This document shows positions 34,800 through 43,229 of a DNA stretch of 46,349 bases, one piece after another (within the stretch, counting starts at the first letter, position 1; each line of letters opens with the position of its first letter). Both the position numbers and the translations under genes were made by a program. Source of the stretch: Blastocatellia bacterium (GTDB lineage: Bacteria; Acidobacteriota; Blastocatellia; RBC074). Under the pieces are notes generated by a model. It ran no database searches. It was not told where the DNA came from and saw nothing but the letters and a program-made list of their open reading frames with translations. The stretch is from positions 1-46,349 of the forward strand of contig JAEUQN010000033.1 of assembly GCA_016789725.1 (NCBI GenBank), given 5' to 3'.

Positions 34800-35804
34800 A
34801 TGCAACCCCATTCTCCGCATCAACCAACCATCAATCCCCGTGTCCTGCTCGCCGAACAAGATGCAGGCGGCTTAGCCGAACTGCTCCGGGAAACCGGCTA
34901 TGTGATCCAACCTGCGTTGCTGCGCGATTTGGCGCACGTCTTGCGCAGCGGCTTGCCCTGGCTGATTGAAGGCCCACGCGGTGGCGGCAAAACGGCGCTC
35001 GCTGAAGCTCTCGCGGCAGCCTGTAATCTGCCCATGTTTTATCTGCAAGGGATGGAAGGGCTGACGCTCGCCGATGTCCTCTATGACTGGGATCGGGAAG
35101 GCCAGACACAATGGGTGCGTCAAGCTGTCGCGAATGGCAGCAGCTTTCAGGAAGCGCGCGCCGGGCAATGGACACGCGAATTTCTCAAACTCGGCGAAGC
35201 TCTCGCGGCGTATGAATGGGCCGCCAACAACGAAGTCGTCCCGATTTTGATTTGTGATGAGTTCGATAAGGTCAGCGAGAAACTGGAAGACATGCTGCTG
35301 CAATTGTTTGCGCGGGGCTTCGCCCATATTCCTCGTTACGGCGAAATCGGCGTGCGCGAGCAACAACGCTGGCCCATCGTGGTTCTACTCTCGAACGATC
35401 AACGCCACGATCTGTCTTCGCCGATGCGGTCGCGTTGTTTGTATAGCTGGCTCGCGCCGCCCACACCCCGCGAAGAAGTCGGCATCCTGCAAGCCCGTTG
35501 CCCCACCGTGCATCCGCTGCTGCTCAGAAAAATGATTAAGCTCATGCACGGCATTCGGAGTCTCCCCGGCATCGTGGATAAGCCGGGACTACGCGAATCC
35601 ATCGCCTTGTTGCACGCGCTTCAGACGACGGGCTACACCGACCTGACGGCTACGACGCTGACGCAGCATTTGTGCTTTCTCGCCAAGCGCCATCTGGACT
35701 GGGAGAATCTGCGCAAGGCGACGGCGCGACTGGATTTGATGATGGAACTGTCCGATGCGGACATTGATTCATGGGTAGCGGCCTTGTGTGGAGGGAAGCA
35801 ATGA
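34800..35804 (+). CDS. MoxR-type AAA+ ATPase in the transfer operon
   Basis: 334 residues. Walker A is EGPRGGGKTALAEA (about residues 57-70), Walker B is LICDEFDK (about 149-156) and sensor 1/arginine-finger region is VVLLSNDQRHDLSSPMRSRC. The order, and the C-terminal helical lid, match MoxR/CbbQ-like AAA+ chaperones, not the RecA-like VirB11 ATPases. It begins immediately after the virB10 stop and its own stop overlaps the next start (ATGA), so it is an integral part of the operon. Its place at the end of the virB8-virB9-virB10 set is where virB11 usually sits. It may remodel or load transfer proteins; this role is inferred from context. Confidence 0.88.
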   Translation: MQPHSPHQPTINPRVLLAEQDAGGLAELLRETGYVIQPALLRDLAHVLRSGLPWLIEGPRGGGKTALAEALAAACNLPMFYLQGMEGLTLADVLYDWDREGQTQWVRQAVANGSSFQEARAGQWTREFLKLGEALAAYEWAANNEVVPILICDEFDKVSEKLEDMLLQLFARGFAHIPRYGEIGVREQQRWPIVVLLSNDQRHDLSSPMRSRCLYSWLAPPTPREEVGILQARCPTVHPLLLRKMIKLMHGIRSLPGIVDKPGLRESIALLHALQTTGYTDLTATTLTQHLCFLAKRHLDWENLRKATARLDLMMELSDADIDSWVAALCGGKQ

Positions 35805-36505
35805 AACAAGCCTCGCGCCATTGGCTCTTGCAACCCCACGTTATCGTGTTGGTGACGGTCATTTGTGTTGTCGGTGGGCTATTGCTGCTGCGTTGGATAG
35901 CTGCACGGCAGCAACAGGTGACGGCGCGTGTGGAGGTGGCGGCTCCGCAGATTGAAGCTGCTTCTCCCAAAGCTTCAGCATCGCCTCTGCCGCGCGCCTT
36001 GCCGGATGGTGAAGTGGAGCGCACTGCCGCGCGCGTGCGCGAAGTATCGGCGCTTGTGATGGGGTTGACGCTACTGGCCGTGCAAGAAGCCATCGCTGGA
36101 AACATCATACCAAGTAGCGAAGCCTTAACCGAACGGTTTGTCGCCCGGCAGTTATTGCCGCCGACAATTCGCCCCTCTGCTGCTCGTGCCGTGTTGGAAT
36201 CGGAGACGGCTGTTCTCTACCTCCGTTATCGCGTCGAGCCGCTCGCGTTGGAAGTGGTTTCGCTAGGTCGTATGCCCGAAGATGGAACACCCATCATTGG
36301 CCGCATCGTCACGGGCCGCGATGAACACTCGGCCTTATTCATCGCGCGACAAAGCAAAGGCGCAACACTGCCCGACCCGTTCTTACCCGCCGCCCAAGTC
36401 ATCGCCTTAAATTGGAGTGTTGAGCCGTGGCGCGAACGTGCCTTTGCCCCACAGGAAATGGAGCAAATGCAACACGCCCTCCGCACGGCGCAAACCAAGC
36501 AATGA
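35801..36505 (+). CDS. Membrane-anchored protein of the transfer operon, unknown function
   Basis: 234 residues from the ATG at 35801, which overlaps the stop of the AAA+ gene (ATGA) and follows GGAGGGAAG. One membrane segment near the N-terminus (VIVLVTVICVVGGLLLLRWIA, about 14-35) is followed by a soluble domain of about 190 residues, rich in Ala, Val and Glu, with no motif I recognise. The stop overlaps the first ATG of virD4, again ATGA. MoxR-type ATPases often act with a membrane-bound partner, so this may be the partner of the AAA+ protein. That is inference. Confidence 0.75.
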   Translation: MKQASRHWLLQPHVIVLVTVICVVGGLLLLRWIAARQQQVTARVEVAAPQIEAASPKASASPLPRALPDGEVERTAARVREVSALVMGLTLLAVQEAIAGNIIPSSEALTERFVARQLLPPTIRPSAARAVLESETAVLYLRYRVEPLALEVVSLGRMPEDGTPIIGRIVTGRDEHSALFIARQSKGATLPDPFLPAAQVIALNWSVEPWRERAFAPQEMEQMQHALRTAQTKQ

Positions 36506-38577
36506 AGAATCAACCACGGAGCGCACGGAGTACACGGAGAAGAATTGACCGGAAGAATCAGATGCGCAAAATTCAGAAAACCAATCCTGTCCATCTTGTA
36601 AATCCTGTCAAAAAAAACTCCGTGTTCTCCGTGTTCTCCGTGGTTTCCCTCTGGCGACACACGCCGCGTTCACTCACGCATTTGTGTGAGCAAGTGGATG
36701 CGCGTTGGGGCATTCCACGCCCTGCTACTGCGCCGCACCTGCCACCGCTACAGGCCATGAGTGTTTTGCTCAACCTCATTGGCGAAGGGTTGCTGCTGCT
36801 CGCTTGCGGGTTACTCTCCGCTCTGATCTGGCGGCAATGCACGCATTGGCTCCTCATCAATATCGAGGTCGAAATCATCTGCCATCTGTGCGCTTTGCTG
36901 AGTCTGCTCATGCCCTTGCTGGAAATCGCACAATTGTCGCTCCCGTTTTATCCGCTCCAGCAGCGTTCCACCTACGGCTCCTCGCGCTGGGCCGATCCGC
37001 TCTGGCTGGGTGATTTACGCCTCGCACGGCGTAAGGGCGACGCCGTCCAACCCGGCGAATTGCCGCTCGGTGGTTTAGGGACAAAATATGATGTCGTGCT
37101 GAACAACGCGCAGACGATGTGTCATCTCGCACTCTTTGGCCCGCCGGGAGCAGGCAAATCCGCCACGTTTTTTATGACGTGGCTGCGGGCGTGGGCGACA
37201 AACGGCTCGACGATTGTGCTCGATCCGAAAGGCGAATTGTATGAACAGACGGCTTACTGTTTTGAAAAAGTCTATCGCATTGATCTCCAGCATCCCGAAC
37301 GCTCCGACCGTTGGAATTTTCTCCCAGCCTGTAACCATAATGCCGAACTCGCGCACGAAGCTGCCGCCATTATTCTGCATGTAGACCAACACAAAAATTC
37401 GTCCGCTGACCCGTTCTGGAAAGAAGCGGAAACCGCAGCTTTAACGGCGATCATTCTGCATCTCGCGCAGTGGCATGAACGTCCGACGCCCGCGATGATT
37501 CAGGAGATGGTGTCGCAGTATTCGCTCGCCGAATTGAATGAGTTGATGATGTCTTCCGCTGATCCAAACGTGCCGCTCTACTGGGGGATGTTCACGAAGG
37601 TCGAGCCGAAGTTACAAGGTGGCGTGCTGATCGGACTCGGCGTTCGTTGTGCGGCGTTCAATATCCCGAATGCCAAAGCGATTTCTTCGCCCATTACGAC
37701 GAAGGCGGCGGCGCGTGGGATTCGCCTCATAGATTTTGCCGAGTTGCGCCAGCCGCGCACCGCGATTTATGTCGTCGTGCCGGAAGGCGATGCCGCACGG
37801 TACAAGGTCGTACTGGCCACGTTATTTGGTCTGGCTGCCAGCCATCTGCGCAAAGGCGAATTGAACGATAAGTCCGCGCCCGTCCTCTTCAACTTTGACG
37901 AAGCGGGCAACATCTTCATTCACGGACTGAACGAATTGCTGGGTGTCGGGCGTGGGCGCTTGATGTCCATTGCGCTGGGCTTTCAAAACCTCGGGCAGGT
38001 CTACCATCACTATGGCGCAGATGGCGGCGATGCGGTGCTTGGCTCGATTGGGACGATGGTCTTTTTGCCGGGCCTCGATCAACGCACTACCGAATATGCT
38101 TCCAAGCGCATTGGACAGGCAACGGTCTGGCAATCTAGTTCAGTAGACGTCAGGGAAGGCACGAAGTTCGACTCCGAACGCACGACCGAAGTCGGACGAT
38201 CATTGCTGGATGCCGCAGAAGTGCGCCGCATGGTGAAACATCAACAAGCCATCGCCATCATCGGCAATGCGCCGCCTGTGCGCTTTTCCTATCCGCCCCA
38301 GGCGCGGATGACGAACGCGCCGCTCTCGCAGCGAGAAAAAGCTTGGCTGACGCAACCGCAACCAGCACACAAGACTGAAAAGACTGAAAAGATAGTCGAG
38401 ACGAAAGCGCCAACTGCTCCAGCCCCAGCCCTCGTCGTGACAGACACACGCCCGCCGCTTTTCTTTGGCAATCTGACATTTCAGCCGGAATACGATCCCG
38501 CCCGTCTGACGCCTGCCCTTGATCCGAGTGTCAATGATGCACCGGAAACCAATGTCACACCACAGGAGGAAGACTGA
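36502..38577 (+). CDS. virD4: VirD4/TraG-type coupling protein
   Basis: 691 residues if started at the ATG at 36502, which overlaps the previous stop as ATGA; the ATG at 36757 (MSVLLNLIGEGLLLLACG) would give 606 residues. Two membrane segments follow at about 36757-36960. Walker A is FGPPGAGKSATFF (about 37138), Walker B VLFNFDEAGN (about 37890), with IVLDPKGELYEQ after Walker A, as in TraG/VirD4 proteins. These hexameric ATPases deliver the relaxase-DNA complex to the channel. Residues about 4-48 are translated from the palindromic element at 36512-36646 and resemble no coupling protein. Either the element was inserted in frame after the coupled start or the true start is downstream. Confidence 0.93.
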   Translation: MKNQPRSARSTRRRIDRKNQMRKIQKTNPVHLVNPVKKNSVFSVFSVVSLWRHTPRSLTHLCEQVDARWGIPRPATAPHLPPLQAMSVLLNLIGEGLLLLACGLLSALIWRQCTHWLLINIEVEIICHLCALLSLLMPLLEIAQLSLPFYPLQQRSTYGSSRWADPLWLGDLRLARRKGDAVQPGELPLGGLGTKYDVVLNNAQTMCHLALFGPPGAGKSATFFMTWLRAWATNGSTIVLDPKGELYEQTAYCFEKVYRIDLQHPERSDRWNFLPACNHNAELAHEAAAIILHVDQHKNSSADPFWKEAETAALTAIILHLAQWHERPTPAMIQEMVSQYSLAELNELMMSSADPNVPLYWGMFTKVEPKLQGGVLIGLGVRCAAFNIPNAKAISSPITTKAAARGIRLIDFAELRQPRTAIYVVVPEGDAARYKVVLATLFGLAASHLRKGELNDKSAPVLFNFDEAGNIFIHGLNELLGVGRGRLMSIALGFQNLGQVYHHYGADGGDAVLGSIGTMVFLPGLDQRTTEYASKRIGQATVWQSSSVDVREGTKFDSERTTEVGRSLLDAAEVRRMVKHQQAIAIIGNAPPVRFSYPPQARMTNAPLSQREKAWLTQPQPAHKTEKTEKIVETKAPTAPAPALVVTDTRPPLFFGNLTFQPEYDPARLTPALDPSVNDAPETNVTPQEED
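36512..36646. repeat. CACGGAG palindromic element, copy 5, in frame inside virD4
   Basis: Arms AACCACGGAGCGCACGG... (36512) and ...CCGTGTTCTCCGTGGTTT (to about 36646) pair over about 30 bp. The inner part keeps AATCCTGTCCATCTTGTAAATCCTGTC, a half of the nested core of copy 2. It begins 10 bp after the coupled ATG of virD4, spans about 135 bp with no stop in that frame, and so may be read as 45 extra codons. Confidence 0.85.
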
Positions 38578-39125
38578 TGCCCGAAGGAGCCACGCGGGTC
38601 AGCAAATGGCGGCTGACCTACATCGTCGCCTTGCTCAGTGTCATCGCCGGGCTGAGCAGCTATGGCTGGTACATCTACACGCTCGTGCGCGATGCCCAAG
38701 CTGACAAATCGCAGCCGCAGATTGAACGATTGCTCAAAGACCTGCTGACCTATCACCGGCAAACGAAACAATTCCCGCGCAACTTTGCCGAGATCAATCA
38801 ACGCCTCTGGCACACCGTCCCGCCGCCGGATTATGGGAAGGATGGACGCGAGGCATGCACAAAAAACTATTTCTATTGGTACACCCAAGTGAATGCTGAC
38901 ACCTGTGCGTTCTGGGCGTTGCCCACTGGCCCGCAACGGAACTATGCCTCGGCCTTTTTCATCGTCCTCGCACCGGGTTGGGCGCGCGCCTGGAAAGGCA
39001 AAGCGCGAAGCGATGAAGAAATCGCACATCTTGCCGCTATTCCTTCCTCTCAGTCGCTTGCTGAAATGCAGATGCAGGAACTGCCCGCGCGCGTGTTCAA
39101 GACGTCTGCTCAAGCCGCACCTTAA
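38577..39125 (+). CDS. Membrane-anchored protein downstream of virD4, unknown function
   Basis: 182 residues; the ATG shares bases with the virD4 stop (TGATG), so translation is coupled. One membrane segment (WRLTYIVALLSVIAGLSSYGWYIY, about 11-34) is followed by a soluble domain with three cysteines and a W/Y-rich stretch (NYFYWYTQVNADTCAFWALPTGPQRNYASAFF). The phrase YHRQTKQFPRNFAEINQ and this aromatic stretch recall pseudopilin-like or minor pilin proteins with a prepilin-type domain, but no cleavage motif is present. I do not assign a family. It closes the plus-strand transfer operon. Confidence 0.72.
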   Translation: MPEGATRVSKWRLTYIVALLSVIAGLSSYGWYIYTLVRDAQADKSQPQIERLLKDLLTYHRQTKQFPRNFAEINQRLWHTVPPPDYGKDGREACTKNYFYWYTQVNADTCAFWALPTGPQRNYASAFFIVLAPGWARAWKGKARSDEEIAHLAAIPSSQSLAEMQMQELPARVFKTSAQAAP

Positions 39126-39423
39126 CTTAGCCACTCTTGATATCTTACAGTAGACACATACGAGCAGCGCTTTTCGCTTTTGAGAAAATAACGTAAGCTT
39201 TACAAGCGCAAGGCTACTTGACACACCTCAGCCCCGTAGGTTTGGCCAAAGGCATTGATATGCTGGCTGCTGCGGTCGTTGTGAGGCGGTATTTTCCCGC
39301 TGCTGCCGCAAGTGAATTCTTACAACGGCCAAACAGAAATGCCTACCTTGAATCAACAGAAGGGGAATACCTCCTACTCCGTTCCGTTTTACAAGAAAAC
39401 CTCGCGCAACATCAGAGGTTATT
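39126..39423. other. Intergenic region upstream of the Argonaute pair
   Basis: About 300 bp with a 69-codon TTG-started frame on the plus strand that resembles nothing. TTGACA occurs at about 39218, but no good -10 box lies at the right distance. Base composition turns AT-rich near the end. AGAGG lies five bases before the next ATG. Confidence 0.4.
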
Positions 39424-40983
39424 ATGAGCAACCTTCTCCATATCCGCACGAGAATCAATGAATTATTAGGGATATTCGCATTCCAGGCCAAGGCTCATTC
39501 AGCAGGGGGGAAAACCGATTTTAATAAGGTTTCCGAAGATGTATTGGTTCCTCTTTTTCGACAAATTTTCGATCTCGCCGATCTGAAAAACCTAAATGCT
39601 GCGATGAAAAAAAACTTCCCGGCGATTGACCTGGCTGATGACCTAACCAAAATCGCATTTCAAGTCACAGCAACAGCAGATAGTCAAAAAATCAAAGATA
39701 CGCTACAAACCTTTGTCGAAAAGGAACTCTATAAAAAATACCCTCGCTTAATCTTCTATATTCTGACCGAAAAGAAAAGCTCATATCCAAAACAAGCCTT
39801 TGCAGAACTGATTGCTGGAAATTTCGAGTTTGACGTGGAGCGGGACATCCTTGATTACACAGATTTGATCCGGCAGTGCCACACCTTTCAACTTGACAAG
39901 GCAAGTAAGATCAAACGAATCCTTGAAGCGAATTTTGGAAGGGGCGATTATTCTGTCTTCAGTGAGACACAGAAAGAACCCGTTGAAAATGTATTTCTCA
40001 ATCTGATAGGGGTAACTTTCCCGAAAAAGCTCTACCTCGCTGATTTGTCCATTGACCGAGAAGCAATTGTGGCAAATGCTTTGGGGGCGCTGCGATACGA
40101 CACGCCAACAAGAACCATTATTCGCCATTACATACTGGAACAATTAAAGCTGGAATTTTTTTCAGGCTGGCACCTCTATAAAAATCAACTCCTCACTTTT
40201 CATGACCTCTACGACGACAACTCCTTTCTTGCAAGGATTGTAGATAAAGGAACCATAGACTCTATCAAGACCGAGGACTTTTTCACGATCAATCGCAAAA
40301 TTGACGAGGATCGCGAAAATATTTTCCGAGGGTTGTTAAGGAAGACGTTGCAAGAACAACTCTATCAGCAACAAGTGGAATGGCAGTTTGAAGAAGGACT
40401 TTATATTTTTGTAGAGAATGGTAGTGAGCAAGAGACGAAAAAAAAGACCCGGCGAAAAAAGGACAATGAAAGCATTGAAGAGGAACAAATCATCTTCAAA
40501 AGGCACGAAACTTGGTATGGGGAAAAGGAGGCGCATCGTGCGGTATTGGAAAAATTTATGAAGGCAGATGCGCCGGATCAGGTTTGGTATTGTAAACATC
40601 GAGCCTTTGAAGCGAAATTTAAGAAAATCGGAGATCACTGGTTTTTGCTCTTATTGCCGGACTGGTTCTTCAGCTATAACGGGTTTGATAAATCTGATTT
40701 CCATGCAAACGACCTCAAATGGCTCAAGAAGAAAGCAAATACTGAAACCGTTTTTAATGACTTTCGGTTTCTGCATTACTTTTTAAGAAAGCCAGGAAAT
40801 TCGTTATTGCCTGGGGAGACAAGTGACCAGCTATTACGATTTGGTGAGATTATCTCCTTCGATAATGCGCCCTTTCTTTATGACGAATCCTGGAACCCAC
40901 CAGAGGAGAAAAAGAAAAATAAAGCCGATGAATCCGCTGTTGCGGAACAAAACACCGCTCAAGTCAGTTTCTTTGATTTATGA
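39424..40983 (+). CDS. SMEK-domain / probable APAZ-domain protein, partner of short pAgo
   Basis: 519 residues with AGAGG before the ATG. Residues 1 to about 135 match the SMEK domain: NKVSEDVLVPLFRQIF, NFPAIDLADD (about 65-73) and IAFQVTATADSQKIKDTLQTF (about 77-97). The arrangement Asp69, then Gln-Val-Thr at 80-82, recalls a PD-(D/E)xK-like nuclease fold in which the lysine is missing; this is my reading. From about 185 the protein is of another kind; WYCKHRAFEAKF and HWFLLLLPDWFFSYNGF (about 388-421) and the LKWLKKKANTETVFNDFRFLHYFL helix resemble the C-terminal signature of APAZ domains, which pair with short Argonautes. The stop overlaps the Argonaute start (ATGA). By analogy, guide-directed Argonaute binding would activate the SMEK part. 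The gene is clearly richer in A and T than the transfer genes. Confidence 0.82.
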   Translation: MSNLLHIRTRINELLGIFAFQAKAHSAGGKTDFNKVSEDVLVPLFRQIFDLADLKNLNAAMKKNFPAIDLADDLTKIAFQVTATADSQKIKDTLQTFVEKELYKKYPRLIFYILTEKKSSYPKQAFAELIAGNFEFDVERDILDYTDLIRQCHTFQLDKASKIKRILEANFGRGDYSVFSETQKEPVENVFLNLIGVTFPKKLYLADLSIDREAIVANALGALRYDTPTRTIIRHYILEQLKLEFFSGWHLYKNQLLTFHDLYDDNSFLARIVDKGTIDSIKTEDFFTINRKIDEDRENIFRGLLRKTLQEQLYQQQVEWQFEEGLYIFVENGSEQETKKKTRRKKDNESIEEEQIIFKRHETWYGEKEAHRAVLEKFMKADAPDQVWYCKHRAFEAKFKKIGDHWFLLLLPDWFFSYNGFDKSDFHANDLKWLKKKANTETVFNDFRFLHYFLRKPGNSLLPGETSDQLLRFGEIISFDNAPFLYDESWNPPEEKKKNKADESAVAEQNTAQVSFFDL

Positions 40984-42419
40984 AGTTTCACTTTCTGGAA
41001 GAACCCGAACTTGAATTTGGCGAGGACACGCATATTTGTCCACGCGCAGGAATTACCAATTATGGCGTCTATGATCTGAAATTGTCGGATCGCCGCGAAA
41101 AGATTTTTGTGGGCGCGGTAGGAACTAATGACACCTTAGAAAAGCTCAACGCTTGGCTCGATAACTGTTCCGGGTATATTTCTGCTAAACCTGATGCTGC
41201 ACAACCCAATTTATTTCCTGCCTTTTGTGGGTTCAACTCGGAAACCGGTTTTCGTGCGCAGTTCGTGCAAGATTCCAGGATTGCCCGTGCCTTGAGAAAT
41301 GCAGACATTGAAAAAACGCTCAGCATAGAAGACTGGAATCTGCGGGTCGAAAACGCTGTTACGCTGTATTACGAACAGATAAAATTTCTCGCACAAAATC
41401 GCACCGTTGATGTGATTGTTTGCATTATTCCAGATGTCCTGTATGACCAAGTAGCGAAGGATACACCAAAACCTCTTGAAGAGAATTTGCAGTCTATTGC
41501 AGCAGCAGAAAACGATGACTTTTTGGAATCGAATTTCAGAAGAGCCTTAAAAGCGAGGGCTATGCACTTAGCCGTTCCACTCCAACTTGTGCGGGAGATT
41601 TCCTTTGAGACGAAAGTCAAAGAGCAACAAGATGAGGCCACGAAGGCGTGGAATTTTTGTACCGCGTTGTATTACAAAGCGAACCGCCAAACCGTACCTT
41701 GGCGTTTAGTGACGAATGCTAACAAGCCCTCGGCCTGTTTTGTGGGGATCAGTTTTTACCGGAGCCGTGATCGGAAAACCCTTTCTACCAGTTTGGCGCA
41801 AGTCTTCGATGAATTGGGAAATGGCGTCATCCTTCGTGGGACACCGGTCGAAATTGATAAGGAGGATCGGCGACCACATTTGGCGGAAAATCAAGCCTAT
41901 GAACTGCTGAAAAAGGCTCTTGGGGAATATCGCATTGCACTGAATACTGCGCCTGGGCGGATGGTGCTGCATAAATCTTCAAAATTTAATGAAGCTGAAA
42001 TCAAAGGCTTTGAAGCGGCAACGGAAGAACTGCACATTCAGACCACGGATTTCATTACGATTTTAGATTCTGACTTCCGACTTTTTAGAAAAGGTATCTA
42101 TCCGCCTTATCGAGGTTCGCAAGTAGAGCTGGACAAAAAAACACACCTACTTTATACCAGAGGGTCAGTAAAATATTACCGAACGCAAACGAGCCTATAT
42201 ATTCCGCAGCCACTCGAAATCCGCATCGTAAAATCTGATGAGTCGGCTAGTACCATTTGTAATGAAATTTTAGGTTTGACCAAAATGAATTGGAACAATA
42301 CGCAGTTCGATGGCAAATATCCGATTACGATAGCCTGCGCAAGAAAGGTGGGGGAAGTAATGAAGTACCTCACGGGCAAAGACGCGGAACCGCAAATTAG
42401 CTACAGCTTTTATATGTAG
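40980..42419 (+). CDS. Short prokaryotic Argonaute (MID-PIWI)
   Basis: 479 residues, the usual length of a short pAgo, with no PAZ or N domain. The MID region ends in DEATKAWNFCTALYYKA, NRQTVPWRL (about 218-243), a phrase typical of short Argonautes. The PIWI domain has CFVGISFYRSRD (about 253-264), LAQVFDELGNGVILRG, GRMVLHKSSKFNEAEIKGF, THLLYTRGSVKYYRT, IPQPLEIRI and PITIACARKVGEVMKYL. The first catalytic Asp of slicing Argonautes (expected in GIDxx) is Ser258 here, and no complete DEDX tetrad can be placed, so it should bind a guide and target without cutting. The ATG overlaps the stop of the SMEK-APAZ gene, so the two are made together. It is AT-rich like its partner, which points to recent joint acquisition. 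Abortive immunity to plasmids or phages is the likely role. Confidence 0.9.
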   Translation: MKFHFLEEPELEFGEDTHICPRAGITNYGVYDLKLSDRREKIFVGAVGTNDTLEKLNAWLDNCSGYISAKPDAAQPNLFPAFCGFNSETGFRAQFVQDSRIARALRNADIEKTLSIEDWNLRVENAVTLYYEQIKFLAQNRTVDVIVCIIPDVLYDQVAKDTPKPLEENLQSIAAAENDDFLESNFRRALKARAMHLAVPLQLVREISFETKVKEQQDEATKAWNFCTALYYKANRQTVPWRLVTNANKPSACFVGISFYRSRDRKTLSTSLAQVFDELGNGVILRGTPVEIDKEDRRPHLAENQAYELLKKALGEYRIALNTAPGRMVLHKSSKFNEAEIKGFEAATEELHIQTTDFITILDSDFRLFRKGIYPPYRGSQVELDKKTHLLYTRGSVKYYRTQTSLYIPQPLEIRIVKSDESASTICNEILGLTKMNWNNTQFDGKYPITIACARKVGEVMKYLTGKDAEPQISYSFYM

Positions 42420-42610
42420 CCTTTACCTATCCATTACTTCCTTTGCGGCGGTACGCCGTGAGCGAACGTATGCCTCTTGGGCTGTACTCAATGCCACGTT
42501 GAGAAAGCCGTTTCAATTAATTGTCTAGCCGCTTGGCAATGGACATTTGGTAGTTCTATTGGATAAAGATGGTTGCACTTACGACTAAGTGTGGCTACTC
42601 TTATCCGCGC

Positions 42611-43222
42611 ATGACCGAACTGCAAAATAGTCTCAACCTAGCCGAATCCCTCTTCCGTCAACACGGCGGAATGTTGCGCACAACCGAAGCCATTGCGCTG
42701 GGCATCCATCCCCGCACGCTGTATCAACTCCGTGATGAGCAGCGGTTGGTGGCGGTCAGTCATGGACTCTATCGCTTGGCGGGTTTACCGGAACTCGCCA
42801 ATCCCGATCTTGTTCCTGTGGCAGCACGCATTCCTCAGGCGGTGATTTGCCTCATTTCGGCACTTGCCTTTCACGAAATTACGACCGAAATCCCGCACGA
42901 GGTTTCGATTGCGTTGCCGCGTACAGTGAAGCGGCCACGCCTGGAATATCCACCGCTGCGTGTCTTCTGGTTTTCGGGCGAGGCGCTGACTGCTGGCGTT
43001 GAGGAACACACGATGGATCACGTTTCGGTAAAGGTGTATGGGCCGGAAAAAACGGTGGCGGATTGTTTCAAGTTTCGTAATCGGATTGGCTTGGATGTTG
43101 CTATAGAAGCCTTGAAACTGTGCCGCGAACGCAAAGGTTCGACGCCACGCAAGCTGCTGCACTATGCACGTATTTGTCGCGTCGAGCGCATTATGCGGCC
43201 TTATCTGGAGGCTTTGGGATAA
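42611..43222 (+). CDS. abiEi: AbiEi-like antitoxin (type IV toxin-antitoxin)
   Basis: 203 residues from MTELQNSLNLAESLFRQHGG at 42611; a frame open 14 codons earlier has no support. The N-terminal winged helix (GGMLRTTEAIALGIHPRTLYQLRDEQRLVAVSHGLYRLAG) and the following ISALAFHEIT, VYGPEKTVADCFKFRNRIGLD segments are those of AbiEi antitoxin/regulators. In known AbiE systems this protein represses the operon and neutralises the toxin without binding it. The toxin gene follows 7 bp downstream. The gap of 190 bp before it contains no clear operator by eye. Confidence 0.88.
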   Translation: MTELQNSLNLAESLFRQHGGMLRTTEAIALGIHPRTLYQLRDEQRLVAVSHGLYRLAGLPELANPDLVPVAARIPQAVICLISALAFHEITTEIPHEVSIALPRTVKRPRLEYPPLRVFWFSGEALTAGVEEHTMDHVSVKVYGPEKTVADCFKFRNRIGLDVAIEALKLCRERKGSTPRKLLHYARICRVERIMRPYLEALG

Positions 43223-43229
43223 CACGATC

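Noticed and set aside
34800..35804. The AAA+ protein as VirB11
   Set aside because: It has MoxR-type Walker B and sensor motifs (LICDEFDK, LLSNDQRHDLSSPMRSR) and lacks the VirB11 Asp/His boxes.
36427..36501. An upstream extension of virD4 inside the preceding gene
   Set aside because: It lies wholly within the end of the upstream gene in another frame; the coupled ATG at 36502 is the earliest sensible start.
39218..39427. A 69-codon TTG-started frame before the SMEK gene
   Set aside because: It overlaps the start of the SMEK gene, has no ribosome binding site and resembles nothing known.
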